Below the pieces are notes generated by a model. That model searched no databases, had not been told where the DNA came from, and worked only from the letters and a program-made list of their open reading frames with translations. 64,000 nt of DNA from Agriotes lineatus (taxonomy: Eukaryota; Arthropoda; Insecta; Coleoptera; Elateridae). Every line of letters starts with the position of its first letter. Position 1 is the first letter of the stretch. The stretch spans positions 81,403 through 145,402 of the forward strand of contig CALNHX010003627.1 of assembly GCA_940337035.1 (NCBI GenBank), read 5' to 3'. Shown piece after piece: positions 10,529-20,086 of the stretch. The position numbers and the translations under genes are program-made.

Positions 10529-13050
10529 ATGGTAAGTAAAATGTCCATTTTATTACCTACTTTTTTTACAAAAAAAACCTGATTGGCTTAAACAAATGGT
10601 TCATCAAACAATAGTAGATTATGTTATTAGGAGTAAAAGTGATACTTTATGTGGCGAAGCTGAAGTTTATTTAGCCGAACGTTAGTGAGGCAAATAATTC
10701 AGCTAAGCCACATAAAGTCACTTTTACTCCGAATAACATATACTATTTTATCCGGAAACGTATTCAGGTAAATTTCATTAATATAAATTTAAATAAAAAA
10801 GGATGCATCGGCCGGGAATCGAACCCCGGCCACTCGCGTGACAGGCGAACACTGTACCGCTGCGCCAACCGATCTTGTTCAAATAATGCGCTACTGTAAT
10901 GATATATGAACATACTGAATCACCCGAGCTAATAGCACACGGCCACAGCAACTGTCACACCATATACCACGGCGACAGATGCTCGGATCCGCTGCTTAAA
11001 GGTTTATTTAAATTAAAACTTTTTCGTACTCTTTGAAAATAAAACCGGCCTACGGATCTACGTCTAAAAATTAGCAAAATTTTAAGCCATCATACAATTT
11101 AATCGGTCCAGTATCTTCGGAGGAGATAACGAACAAACATAGAAAGAAAGAGGGCAACGATTTTGTGTGTTTAGGCAGATAAAGTATGCAAAAGTCGCTA
11201 TTTTATCTGCTTAGGCTTGGACAAAGTTACGGAACCTTTATGTTTGAAAGTAAACTTGATTAGTTAAATTACAAATTTTCTTTTTAGAGATATGTCCCTC
11301 CTGCAAATTACATTGTCCGGTGGGGCGAGTGCAACTTTCTGATCTGTGGTATGTATTACAATTTACTGCTAGGCATCCATCTTTAAAAATATTTTGATTA
11401 TTCACTAAGTAATCGACTATTCTAATTAAAGAAAGAAAATTCAAAAGTTTGACTTCTTGTGGAATTAATTTGACTACTCCCTTTTTCAATTTAGATTTCC
11501 AAAAATATTGTGAGGGGTGTGGGAATACCAGAGAATTTTCTCTGAGGAAGGTAGTTGACATGGGGCAGCAGATAGCTGCCAATCGAGCAAAAGCTTTGGC
11601 TCGTCAGAGAGCCAAAAAAAGAAGCAAGCGGTAAGATTAAATAATTAGTGTAAATTAATTTGATTAAATAATTGGTTATAATAAATCATTTTTTACTAAA
11701 TACATTTATTGCTTATATGATATAATATACAGGCTGTTCAAAGTTAATTGCCCAGTATTGCTAACTTTGTTATCAATATTTCGAATAAATTAGCAAATCT
11801 GTAGTATAATTCACGTATAGTCTGTTCAGTAAACATAAAAATAGAAAGTGGCCTTTGATTTCCAAAAGTTCATGAGTGTACTTCCAAAATGCATCTTTGT
11901 CTTCGAATGTACTTACAAAAAGTTACTAAAAGAAATAGGTTAAGGGTATGACATTTATCTAGCATCTAGCAAAAAAAATTAAACTGTTTTTGTGTTTACT
12001 GAATGCCCTATAGATCAAGATGGCGAAAACAGAAAAACAATTGATTATCAGATTTTAAAATTATTCACAAAAATTAAAAATTACTTATTGTAAATACACC
12101 TATGGAATAAGTTCCATTTCAAAAAATGTTAATTTTGCGAATAACTCGAAAGTTTGATGCTCAATTGTTTTTCTGTTTTTGCCATCGTAATCTACGTGAA
12201 CAGTACTACAAATGCTAATATAATCGAAATCGTAGCTTTAACTTTGAGGACCCTGTATGTAGGGCTGTGTGAACCATACTTTTTTTGAACCGAACTTTTC
12301 TAGTAAATGTTCAAACAAACATTCAACCAAACTCGTATTAAAATTTTTTAGTTTTCAAAAATAATTAATTTCATCGCATTTACAAAGTATTTAAAAACAT
12401 TTCTTAATTGTAAGTATTTACTTTAGTTCTTAATATTAAAAATAATATGTTTTATTAAATATCACTATTTTAAATAAATTGAGCAATTTAATTTTTTCTA
12501 TAGCGCATGTTAAAGTGTCCTTTTATCAACTCAAAACAAAAGGTAAAGTTTTACTTTAACAGCAAGGGTAGATAAAGTAGCACTTTAACATCAAGGATAG
12601 ATAAAGTAATTTAATATTCTAACTTTTGTTTAAATTAAATATGACAGCTTCGTATTATCGTAGTAACCCAATCTAGCTACTGACATTTTGAAATGTGATT
12701 GACTGTCCTTATTTGTTTTTGAAATTGTTAAAGTTCGTGCTATAGAAAAAAATATTGTGTTATACACGACGATAAAGTTATTTCTATCCATTAACTTTAT
12801 CGTCTTGTATAATAAATTACTATAATTCCCAATTTTGTTGCAATTTGTCATCTCAATCTTATCTCCTGTGGAGAACTATCACAACTATAACAACTAATTT
12901 GCCATGTTGTTCAAAATTTGCAGAACAATTCTACTGTAGTGGAAGAGGAGTTATTGGTAGTGGAAGAAGAATTAGTGGTAGTAAGTATTAAAAAATTTGT
13001 ATTAAATTACCTAATAATAAATTATTTTATTACAGGAGGCACTGGAGTGA
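10529..13050 (+). CDS. Candidate three-exon small ORF (24 codons)
   Basis: An ATG at 10529-10531 abuts a perfect donor (ATG|GTAAGT). Acceptor TTTGCAG at 12923 opens a 57-base exon (12924-12980) with donor GTAAGT. Acceptor TTATTACAG precedes a last exon at 13036 that stops at 13050, with AATAAA at about 13096. In phase zero the product would read MNNSTVVEEELLVVEEELVV then EALE. It is short and acidic, with an internal VVEEEL repeat. No family is known. The last two exons could equally be the 3' end of a longer gene whose upstream exons I did not find. Splice signals are seen; the product is inference. Confidence 0.25.
10610..10748. mobile_element. Palindromic MITE
   Basis: Inverted arms of about 50 bp (GTTATTAGGAGTAAAAGTGA at left, TCACTTTTACTCCGAATAAC at right) surround a short loop. 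Non-coding; no clear duplication. Confidence 0.65.
10803..10875 (-). tRNA. tRNA-Asp(GUC)-like sequence, probably a pseudogene
   Basis: On the minus strand, GTTCGCCTGTCACGCGAG forms a five-pair anticodon arm with loop CTGTCAC (anticodon GTC). GGGGTTCGATTCCC gives a T-arm/B box. A run of Ts follows the 3' end directly, as in a Pol III terminator. Only five of seven acceptor pairs form, the D-stem pairs poorly and the T loop is one base long, so it is likely decayed or a SINE head. A covariance-model scan would settle this. Confidence 0.4.
11495..11634 (+). CDS. Candidate exon of unknown gene
   Basis: A pyrimidine-rich acceptor (CCCTTTTTCAATTTAG) ends at 11494. The open frame reads FQKYCEGCGNTREF, then ALARQRAKKRSKR, and ends either at a stop (11632-11634) or at a donor GCG|GTAAGA at 11631. 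AATAAA occurs at about 11680, so it could be a last exon. The basic tail and CxxC pair suggest a small nucleic-acid-binding protein, but I recognise no family. It is in the wrong phase to join 10531, 6072 or 12924 directly, so other exons would be needed. Confidence 0.3.
11730..12255. mobile_element. Foldback element, ACAGG-type termini, TA duplication
   Basis: The left end CAGGCTGTTCAAAGTTAA is inverted at the right as TTAACTTTGAGGACCCTG, flanked by TA. Inner arms include GGCGAAAACAGAAAAACAAT (about 12021) and its inverse (about 12153). 526 bp without coding sequence. Confidence 0.7.
12494..12836. repeat. Repeat family D, copy 1
   Basis: Matches 48446-48840 closely. The first part (12494-12754) has ends TTTTTTCTATAGC and GCTATAGAAAAAAA. 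It is followed by a second small palindrome, ACGACGATAAAGTTA ... TAACTTTATCGTC. Copy 2 carries about 60 extra bases in the second loop. Confidence 0.8.
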
Positions 13051-13117
13051 GTGCCAAATAGTAGCAGTTAAAATGTAATGATTATTCATTATAAAAATAA
13101 ATATATACATTGTGACT

Positions 13118-13311
13118 TTTTTATCTCGTTACAGCACATATTACGTGCATCGCTTTTTCATGTGTTTATAATGTTGGTAACGTTTGAAATAAACTAATTT
13201 CATAGATGCCACTGCGGCAACTATGAAATTCGTTTATTTCAAATGTTATCAAAATTTCAAACACTCATGAAAAACCGTTGCACGTAATATGTGCTGTAAC
13301 GAGATAAAAAA
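13118..13311. mobile_element. Palindromic MITE
   Basis: Arms of about 85 bp start TTTTTTATCTCGTTACAGCA and end TGCTGTAACGAGATAAAAAA. It lies immediately downstream of the putative polyadenylation signal of the small ORF. Confidence 0.8.
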
Positions 13312-13559
13312 ACTATAGTGTATATGCAATTTCAATGTGGGAATTCACGTCGAGCGTAATTGGCACTTTGAAACAAAAGTACAAGATTTTAAATGATACA
13401 TTACCACTTCAACACAGTTCTGGAGTCAATTTTTAACAGCAGCGACAACAACTTTCTTTGTGACATGTGGAATAGGCGTCCTGGGGATACCACATAAAAA
13501 AACGTGCCGTCAACTCTACCTCATGGTGGTGTGGAAAAGAGTGCAGAGTACGTGCTTCA

Positions 13560-14097
13560 TAAGCTTCTTTTAATAGCTATTAACATTTGAGGTAGGCCTG
13601 CCGAAAATATTAATAGGCGATACATTCCGAGTTATCTTATTATATTTTTCCCGCTGCTTATCAAAATTTTTCTAGATTATTGAAAAAAATCGTTTGGTTT
13701 GTCATCTGACACCAGGATTAATATTCGTGAGTCCTGTTTCCTGTGAGTGTCACATGTCACATAAACACTTGCAATTATAAACAAAACGTCTAAGTCTGCA
13801 TCTTGCGTTGCTAATTTTATTATCCTAGGAAATTAATAATAATATTAAGTTCCGTTGTCAAGGGAAAGCAGCAAACAATTATAAACACCGACTTAGGGCC
13901 GATTCTACAATCCAAGGATAAAGTTATCCCGGGAATAAATACCCTAGAAACGATTATTGTAACAAATAAAACTATGACAATTATACCTCGGATAGCTTAT
14001 TCTAAGTATATACTTGCATTGTAGAATCGGCCCTTACACGTTTTGTTACTAAGGCTGTATCACTGACTTACATGAACAGCAGCGGGAAAAATGTTTT
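13560..14097. mobile_element. Repeat family E, copy 1
   Basis: Core TIRs are TATTTTTCCCGCTGCT (13643) and AGCAGCGGGAAAAAT (ends 14092). It aligns with the copy at 23072-23492, which lacks the 138-bp insertion at 13896-14033. The flanking part (GCCGAAAATATTAATAGGCG) is shared by both copies, so the repeat extends outside the core TIRs. Confidence 0.8.
13896..14033. mobile_element. PIF/Harbinger-type MITE
   Basis: Ends GGGCCGATTCTACAATCCAA and GCATTGTAGAATCGGCCC are inverted repeats. The target duplication is TTA (13893-13895, 14034-14036), the TWA type of PIF/Harbinger. The empty site is seen in family-E copy 2 (CACCGACTTACACGTTTTG near 23430). Confidence 0.85.
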
Positions 14098-14234
14098 AAG
14101 TGTCTTTATTTTAATATAGAAATAATCTTTTTGTAACCGTTATACATTTTTTGAATAAATTTACTAAATGTGTTTGAATTTAAATTGTTTTTAAATAAAT
14201 TTTGACCATAAAATGTTATTACATGTTATCAAAT

Positions 14235-14332
14235 CTATTTTTTATCAATAGTTAAGTCATATTTATTTGCCATGTCAGTGAATAGCAACCATACGCGTTC
14301 CATATCAGGACCCTTACACAAACAATATACAG
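14235..14332 (-). pseudogene. PHD-finger fragment
   Basis: On the minus strand the frame 14525-14235 passes from family-F repeat sequence into TVYCLCKGPD, matching the start of the PHD finger at 21063-21446 (IYCLCKGPDNGTPM). A one-base loss after GPD shifts the frame, so later PHD residues are lost. It is a relic fused to repeat sequence. Confidence 0.6.
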
Positions 14333-14790
14333 TATGTCCCCGGATTGAGTTTACAATAGGTATGATTGACCAAACATTTTCGAATTGGAATTTCATATTT
14401 TGGAATTTCGCCTTGCTTGGTGTGAAACGAATTTTAAGAATATTTTCAGTTTTTGAAAAACAAGTAGGCCTTGACAGGGAAGCGAAAACTATTTTATTTT
14501 CAGGTAAACTACCCTTTTTGTTCATGATACGGCAAAATTTAGTTAAGAAAGTTGTTGATAATGATAAATTATGGCCCTATACCAAATTTCAGAAATATCT
14601 GTCGACTTATAAAAAACTTTTTTTTTAAATTGTATTTTATTGTCAGGTAAACTACCCTTTTTGTTCATGATACGGAAAAATTATATTAAGAAAAGTTACA
14701 TTTTGCCGTATCATGAACAAAACGGGTAGTTTACCTGAAAATTAAATTGTTTTCGCTTCCCTGTCAAGGCCTACTTGACTTTAAAAAATC
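14333..14790. repeat. Repeat family F, copy 1 plus inverted part
   Basis: The sequence from CAGTATGTCCCCGGATTGA onward matches 22370-22850 (GTGTGTCCCAGGATTGA). Both contain the repeated block CAGGTAAACTACCCTTTTTG. A partial inverted copy at 14696-14790 makes the region fold back. Confidence 0.7.
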
Positions 14791-14799
14791 GAAAGTAAT

Positions 14800-14875
14800 A
14801 ATACAGCAATCATAGGCGTTCCATATCAGGATACTTACACAAACAATATATACTGTTACATACTGTCCAGTATAC
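14800..14875 (-). pseudogene. Second PHD-finger fragment
   Basis: The minus-strand reading of ATTGTTTGTGTAAGTATCCT corresponds to the YCLCKGPD codons of the YqaJ-PHD gene with substitutions. Very short and non-functional. Confidence 0.5.
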
Positions 14876-15093
14876 GATTTACTTTTTCTGATTTGGCTTC
14901 AAACGAAGCAACCTTGGCACAAGCCGTTTTTACTTCTTGCCTTTAAGTCGTGCAACGTGTCGGAAATTACTTTATTCACGACAACTTTAAAGTCATTGGA
15001 TTGCAATAGAAGTGCAACAACTTGCTTTGCGATTTCGGTAGCGTCTACACTACAATCACTAACAGAAGAAGTTGCTCTAGTTTTCATCGACAT
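14876..15093 (-). pseudogene. Coiled-coil ORF fragment (LINE ORF1-like)
   Basis: On the minus strand a start MSMKTRATSSVSDCSVDATE continues to KVISDTLHDLK. After a frameshift it continues as QEVKTACAKVASFEAKSEKV, a heptad-like coil. This resembles the N-terminal coiled-coil part of LINE ORF1 or of PHD-containing transposon proteins; assignment by pattern only. It lies just below the LINE endonuclease fragment on the same strand. Confidence 0.4.
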
Positions 15094-15253
15094 TTTAAAA
15101 TTAGTACTTGATTTATTTAAGGAATATACAGAGCACTGCAGAAACGTGTGTTACTCGGTTCAAAACATACGCCCGAATCCATTGCTTCTTCGGTTTCCTG
15201 CTAGAATTTATAAATTGTAACACACATTATGGATTATAAGAGGACAAATAACT

Positions 15254-15720
15254 TTATAGAGGTATGATGATATTGTCGGTCAGCCACGATGCTGCACTTT
15301 TAGTTATTCTAGAGCTACAAATAGGAGCATGAATATTTAACAATGTAATTAAATTACTAGTTATAAACCTTACAATATCATCTATGCTAAGGAGAATAAT
15401 TCGAGTAACCGCGAAAGCCCCAAACAGTACATCATCTATATTGTTTAATTCATAAATAATATTCCAAAGCAAAGATCTGAGATGGCAGTCAAAGTGTTTG
15501 AAATCAAAATTTTTAAAATGCCTGTAAGTTCTAATAACTGGCAGAGGTTTTGAAAATGGAATGGCTATTGTACAACAGACCATATTATGATCAAGTGTAT
15601 CATGTGTATAAACAACCGAGAAATTACTTATAATATCAGCATTGGAAGTAATTATATAATCAGAAGTAATACTATAAGTACTTCGATAACTTGTTGCACA
15701 ATAATAAAAGAGTGTCAGTT
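15254..15720 (-). pseudogene. LINE endonuclease C-terminal half (relic)
   Basis: The minus-strand frame reads TSYRSTYSITSDYIITSNAD, then THDTLDHNMVCCTIAI (the SDH-like endonuclease motif appears as LDH) and HAPICSSRITK-SAASWLTDNI. That is the APE endonuclease end and the linker to RT in Jockey/CR1-type LINEs. It breaks off at WLTDN, exactly where the RT half at 6158-8203 resumes (VKQIMRLRDRAL). It is truncated at its 5' end near a small hairpin. Confidence 0.75.
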
Positions 15721-15777
15721 TGACAGGTTAAATAGTCCGACCGCGTCAGCGGGAGGATTATTCTGTCAAACTGACAC
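15714..15777. repeat. Short perfect hairpin
   Basis: GTGTCAGTTTGACAG (15714-15728) is perfectly inverted at 15763-15777 around a 34-base GC-rich loop. It marks the 5' break of the LINE endonuclease fragment. Confidence 0.75.
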
Positions 15778-15918
15778 GATTTGTTATTGTGTGCCATTAC
15801 TCCGAACTGATTGAGAAAGTTAAATCATGTACAATTTTCCCAAAAAGTGTGCAAAAAGTGCAAACTTTTATTATTGATATCTAAAACAATTTACTCTAGA
15901 AAAATTGCAATTATTATA

Positions 15919-16747
15919 CAGGGTGATTTATAACGGGCGGACCAAACTTCAACAGTTTGTTGGGGAGGTCATTTTGAGTAAAAAATGTTATATGAACATA
16001 GGTCGTATTCCATTTAGTTACCTAACTACAAGAGATCAAAGTTTTATTAAGGGGCGGGTAAAGGTAAAACCGCTCAAAGTAGCCAATGTTTCAAGCGTCA
16101 CATCTACTACGTATGTGGACCAATCATATCAAACTTTTTTTTGTATGATAGCCTGTTTTATCTGTCAAACGTTTTTCTCAAAAACGAAACATAAATTTCA
16201 AATTCTGTTTACGCCAATGTCCTAGACCTCTTACCTAGCAAATGAGGTAATTTCATAAAAATCGTACAAAGGGAACTTGACTTTTTCAAACTTATTTTTG
16301 ACATTTTTTCAGAATTTATTCTATTTTTTATCTCATACACTAGAACTGTAGAAAAGAAAAAGAATAATTATGATATAAAAACGACTAAGATTGGACAAGC
16401 CATTTGGGAGAAACACTCGTTGGAGATAAATTGCAAGGTGTTTTTAAAATATTGTTTTAATGGCCTTCCTACCAATAAACTGACATGAAATCGCTTGACA
16501 GATATAACTACAGGCTAACATACAAAAAAAAGTTTGATATGATTGGCCCACATACGTAGTATATATGACGCTTGAAACATTGGCTACTTTGAGCGGTTTT
16601 ACCTTTACCCGCCCCTTAATAAAACTTTGATCTCTTGTAGTTAGGTAACTAAATGGAATACGACCTATGTTCATATAACATTTTTTACTCAAAATGACCT
16701 CCCCAACATACTGTTGAAGTTTGGTCCGCCCGTTATAAATCACCCTG
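15919..16747. mobile_element. Large foldback element, terminus ACAGGGTG
   Basis: The arms of about 300 bp are nearly identical in inverted orientation (CAGGGTGATTTATAACGGGC at left, inverse at right), flanked by TA. The ORFs at 15905-16225 and 16444-16779 translate the two arms to almost the same peptide, so they are not genes. The central 230 bases are AT-rich. Confidence 0.9.
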
Positions 16748-16749
16748 TA

Positions 16750-17603
16750 TAGGGTGTTAATTAAGTACATAGACAACATTTAAGGGGTAATTTCCTGATC
16801 AATTCTAAGATCAAAAGTTTATACAAACATGGGACCTAAACGGCTTCGTTTCCAAGATACAGGATGTTGAAGTTTAAACAATTTTTTTTTTTCAGAAATC
16901 TGGAATACGCCTAGGAGTATTCTAATGAAACTTGGTGTAGGTTAGTATTTCATAAAGTGGCAGTGTTTGGTCAAAATAAATTTAATTTATTTCCACTGGT
17001 GGTGTGCATTGGGGCCACCTCAGTTGCATTATTTTAGAAAAATCGGATACGCCACTGTTTTTTTGCCAATACGACAAGTGTTTTAGGTTCATCCATTGAA
17101 ACTACACAAAAGATGTAACTCTTATTTTTTTTTGATAGAATAAACCTTTTTCGAGAAAAACGACAAAATCTCTAACAGCAATTTCGTTCATTGGACGTTA
17201 ATGGGACCTTAACGGCTTCGTTTTCAAATTACAGTTTAAAGAAGTTTTTAAAAAATATTTAATAACAAACAATTTTACAATAGTTACAAAACCTTTGGCT
17301 AAAAAACAGTGGCGTACCAGATTTTTCTAAAATAGGGTAACTGAAGTGGCCCCGATGCACGCCACTGGTGGAAATAAATTAAATTTATTTTGACCGAACA
17401 ATGCCACTGTTAAATACTAACCTCCACCAAGTTTCATTAGAATACCTCAAGGCATTTCCAGATTTAAACAAAAATGTTTGTTTAAATTTCATCCTGTTTC
17501 TTGAAAACGAAGCCGTTTAGGTTCCATGTTTGTTTAAACTTTTTATCTTAGAATTGATCAAGTACCTCCTTAAAGTTTATCTACGTACTTAATTAACACC
17601 ATG
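16750..17603. mobile_element. Second foldback, abutting the first
   Basis: The left end AGGGTGTTAATTAAGTACAT is inverted at the right as GTACTTAATTAACACCATG. The arms of about 330 bp include AAACGGCTTCGTTT and CCACTGGTGGTGTGCATTG. It shares the TA dinucleotides at 16748-16751 with the preceding foldback, so the two are head-to-tail neighbours. Confidence 0.85.
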
Positions 17604-18822
17604 TATATAAAAATATCACCCAAGTTTAGTTTTCATTATCTATCTAAACTTAACATAACCGAACAAGTAAATTAATAAATCACATAAGTTTACTTTTAAT
17701 GCACAATTTACAAAGTCTCACTCATAAAATGCAAAAACTAGAAAGCTTGAAAACTAACAAAGGGAAACAAAAACGCACATTACTGTGTATTTCTTCATAA
17801 AAAATCAGTAAATCAAATTTCATGCTAATTTACCGATATTTTATGCTTTTGCTAAATTTATTTGATACCTAGAATAATCGATTGACGCACTACATTTTAT
17901 AAAAAAAAATCATATGAGCATTCTTATGAATAATTTAATTTCCTATCGATTTACTTACAAATACCGGGTGGTTGATCGTACCTCTGAACATAGGCAATTT
18001 ACATGGCTTATCACGGTTATGCATATTCCTGCTTAACATTTTTAGGGAAAAGAATGGTAGTGGTACTAAATTAAACAGAATAATTTTCCGCGTCGTTTAG
18101 TATTAAAAACTTATTGGATAATGTTAATTGTGCATAGAAATATTAATTTTAAAATTTAGATATTCCGAAATATAAGTGCATGTTTGTCAAAATATTGCAT
18201 ACTTTATCGAAACAACTCTATAGCCTGCAACTTCATCTAAATTAAATCTAATTACACGACCTACTTAATTTGAAGAGACGAAGTATGATACCACACTTCC
18301 TCTTTTCAAATCGAGTTTGTCATCAAGTATGATATAAGCAATGCCAAATTTGACAAACAATTTATTTCACGTCAACATATTTTTATTTACAAGGAGGACG
18401 TAATACAATTTATTAATTACTAAGAAATGTCAAGTTTGTTCGTTGAATAGTCCTTCAAATACCGCTTGTACCCGACGAATTGCATACATTTTTGTCAAAG
18501 TGTTTATTTGTGTTTATTGCTTCAAAATTGGTCTCGTGCTGTGGCACTCGACAAATTTATATCGAAGCATTAAACACTCATATACTTTGGGAAAAATTTT
18601 CGGCAATTCGTTGACCGCTCGCGGTATTGTATATGAAAATTCCCAGGAAGTTATGAGCAGTTTTCTATATTTTGTATATATGACGAAAATAAACAATATC
18701 ATGCTGCTAGTACGAGTAAATAAATAATTGTTTATTACCGCCCTACAAATTTATAAATGTTTGTACTCTGTACAATACATTGATCTCAAAATACTGTAAT
18801 AAGAAATTACTATTTTTAACAG
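17604..18822. other. No gene recognised
   Basis: AT-rich sequence with small inverted repeats. Frames at 18443-18727 (+) and 18514-18702 (-) overlap on opposite strands and have no recognisable motif. Confidence 0.4.
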
Positions 18823-19103
18823 GAAGTGGGAGAAAGTCATAGATTCTGAAACTGTAAGTCAAAATACGGGTGACGTTTCTAATAATGTATCAGTCGGAAT
18901 TTCGGATTCTGTAACCATTATGTCTTTTTCTCCTATTGGGTATGATGACAACAATACTGCATGTGTCTTTGAAACAAAAGACACTGATGTTAGCGAATGT
19001 AATCTGGCACGGCATAGTGAAATCAGTGTTTCTGGAAAAGAATATTTTAATCAATCAATGGATTCTACCAGTTTTCACAATAGTGTACAAAATACAGATG
19101 GAA
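18823..19103 (+). CDS. Candidate second exon, joins 5999-6072 in phase
   Basis: Acceptor TTTTTAACAG ends at 18822 and donor GGAA|GTAAGT follows 19103. Between them one frame is open for 93 codons: KWEKVIDSETVSQN, SVTIMSFSPIGYDDNN, then a Ser/Asn/Asp-rich stretch to VQNTDG. The first base completes the split codon of the exon at 5999-6072. The composition suggests a disordered, acidic, polar linker following a basic N-terminus. No family recognised; it could be a host gene or a domesticated or transposon gene. No next exon was found before 30 kb. Confidence 0.45.
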
Positions 19104-19197
19104 GTAAGTTTAAAAATGATGAAAGGGCCGTATAGACAAGATGACGATGGTAACGAATGTGATATCCAAATTTTTTAAAATGAACAGGGTTCCAGGT

Positions 19198-19464
19198 TAA
19201 GGTCACTATATCAATAAGGTACCGCCATTAGTGATTTTTTATATCTATCCTTGTCGCACAATTTTCTCCAACTGGGGATAAAAACACATAACCTAACAGA
19301 TTCCTCACTTTACAAGCGCCATTATACCAAAAAGAAAATCCCCAAAAACTAGTGTCCTCCCTATTGCACTTGGGAAATTTGTATTTGTTATCCTTATCTC
19401 ACAATTTTCTCACATTCTCAAGCGAGGAATGGAATGGCGGTACCTTATTGATATAGTGACCTTA
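19198..19464. mobile_element. hAT-like MITE
   Basis: Inverted termini TAAGGTCACTATATCAATAA and its inverse ending GTGACCTTA. The flanks are the 8-bp direct repeat TTCCAGGT (19190-19197, 19465-19472). 267 bp, non-coding. Confidence 0.85.
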
Positions 19465-19508
19465 TTCCAGGTCCGACTCCCCTGCCTATGAAACCGACGA
19501 TGTAGAAG

Positions 19509-19772
19509 TATCGAAAGATAAAAAAAAACTGATCCTCAGCGAGCTATGAATATTTAAACGTATGAATAATATGTTGGTGGCACTGTAAGTCTATGTCAAA
19601 TTCGAGGTTAGCAGGTTAGGTTTTGCGTCAGTCTGTGTCAAAAGTGACGGAAAATCTAACCTGCCAAGCTCAAATTTGACATAGACTTACAGTGCTACCA
19701 ACATATTATTTATGCGTTTGAATTTCCACAGCCCGATGAGGATCATTTTTTTTATCTCTCGATATATTGTGA
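19509..19772. mobile_element. Long palindrome containing MITE family C, copy 2
   Basis: The family C palindrome (19568-19710) sits at the centre of a longer inverted repeat. The outer arms (GATAAAAAAAAACTGATCCTC at left, shown here from about 19519, inverse at right) add about 60 bp per side. Copies 1 and 3 of family C lack these outer arms. Confidence 0.75.
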
Positions 19773-20086
19773 GAAGGATTCCAAATTTAGTACTACCACA
19801 TTTAGTGTTTCTGGCAGACGCAACCAATTAAAAAATTTAAAACACGAAGATGATTCGTATATTGACCATAGAAGTAATTACTTGTTTGCTAATAACTTAT
19901 TCATTTTAGTATTTGGATGTTCCTTTTTTAACGTGATAGCATAGTAGTCCAATCACTATGTCATTTTTGCTTGAAAGTGAAGCGAAATTTGAAATTTCTT
20001 TTTTGGGGTATTGGTGAGATCTAGCAAAGCTTAACTTCAAGTTGTCAACCAAGATTTCCTATGTGCTATTTCCGCTATCTTGATAA
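19773..20086. other. No supportable gene
   Basis: A plus-strand frame without ATG runs 19783-19942 (SVSGRRNQLKNLKHEDD ... FGCSFFNVIA). It is reminiscent of a transposon-encoded domain, but I cannot assign it. It is out of phase with the 19103 donor through the nearest acceptor (19790). Confidence 0.25.

Noticed and set aside
15905..16779. Two nearly identical proteins of about 110 residues on opposite strands
   Set aside because: They are translations of the two inverted arms of one foldback element, not genes.
19783..19942. ATG-less frame SVSGRRNQLKNLKHEDD ... FGCSFFNVIA as third exon of the candidate gene
   Set aside because: Phase does not fit the 19103 donor through the available acceptor; resemblance to transposon domains too weak.
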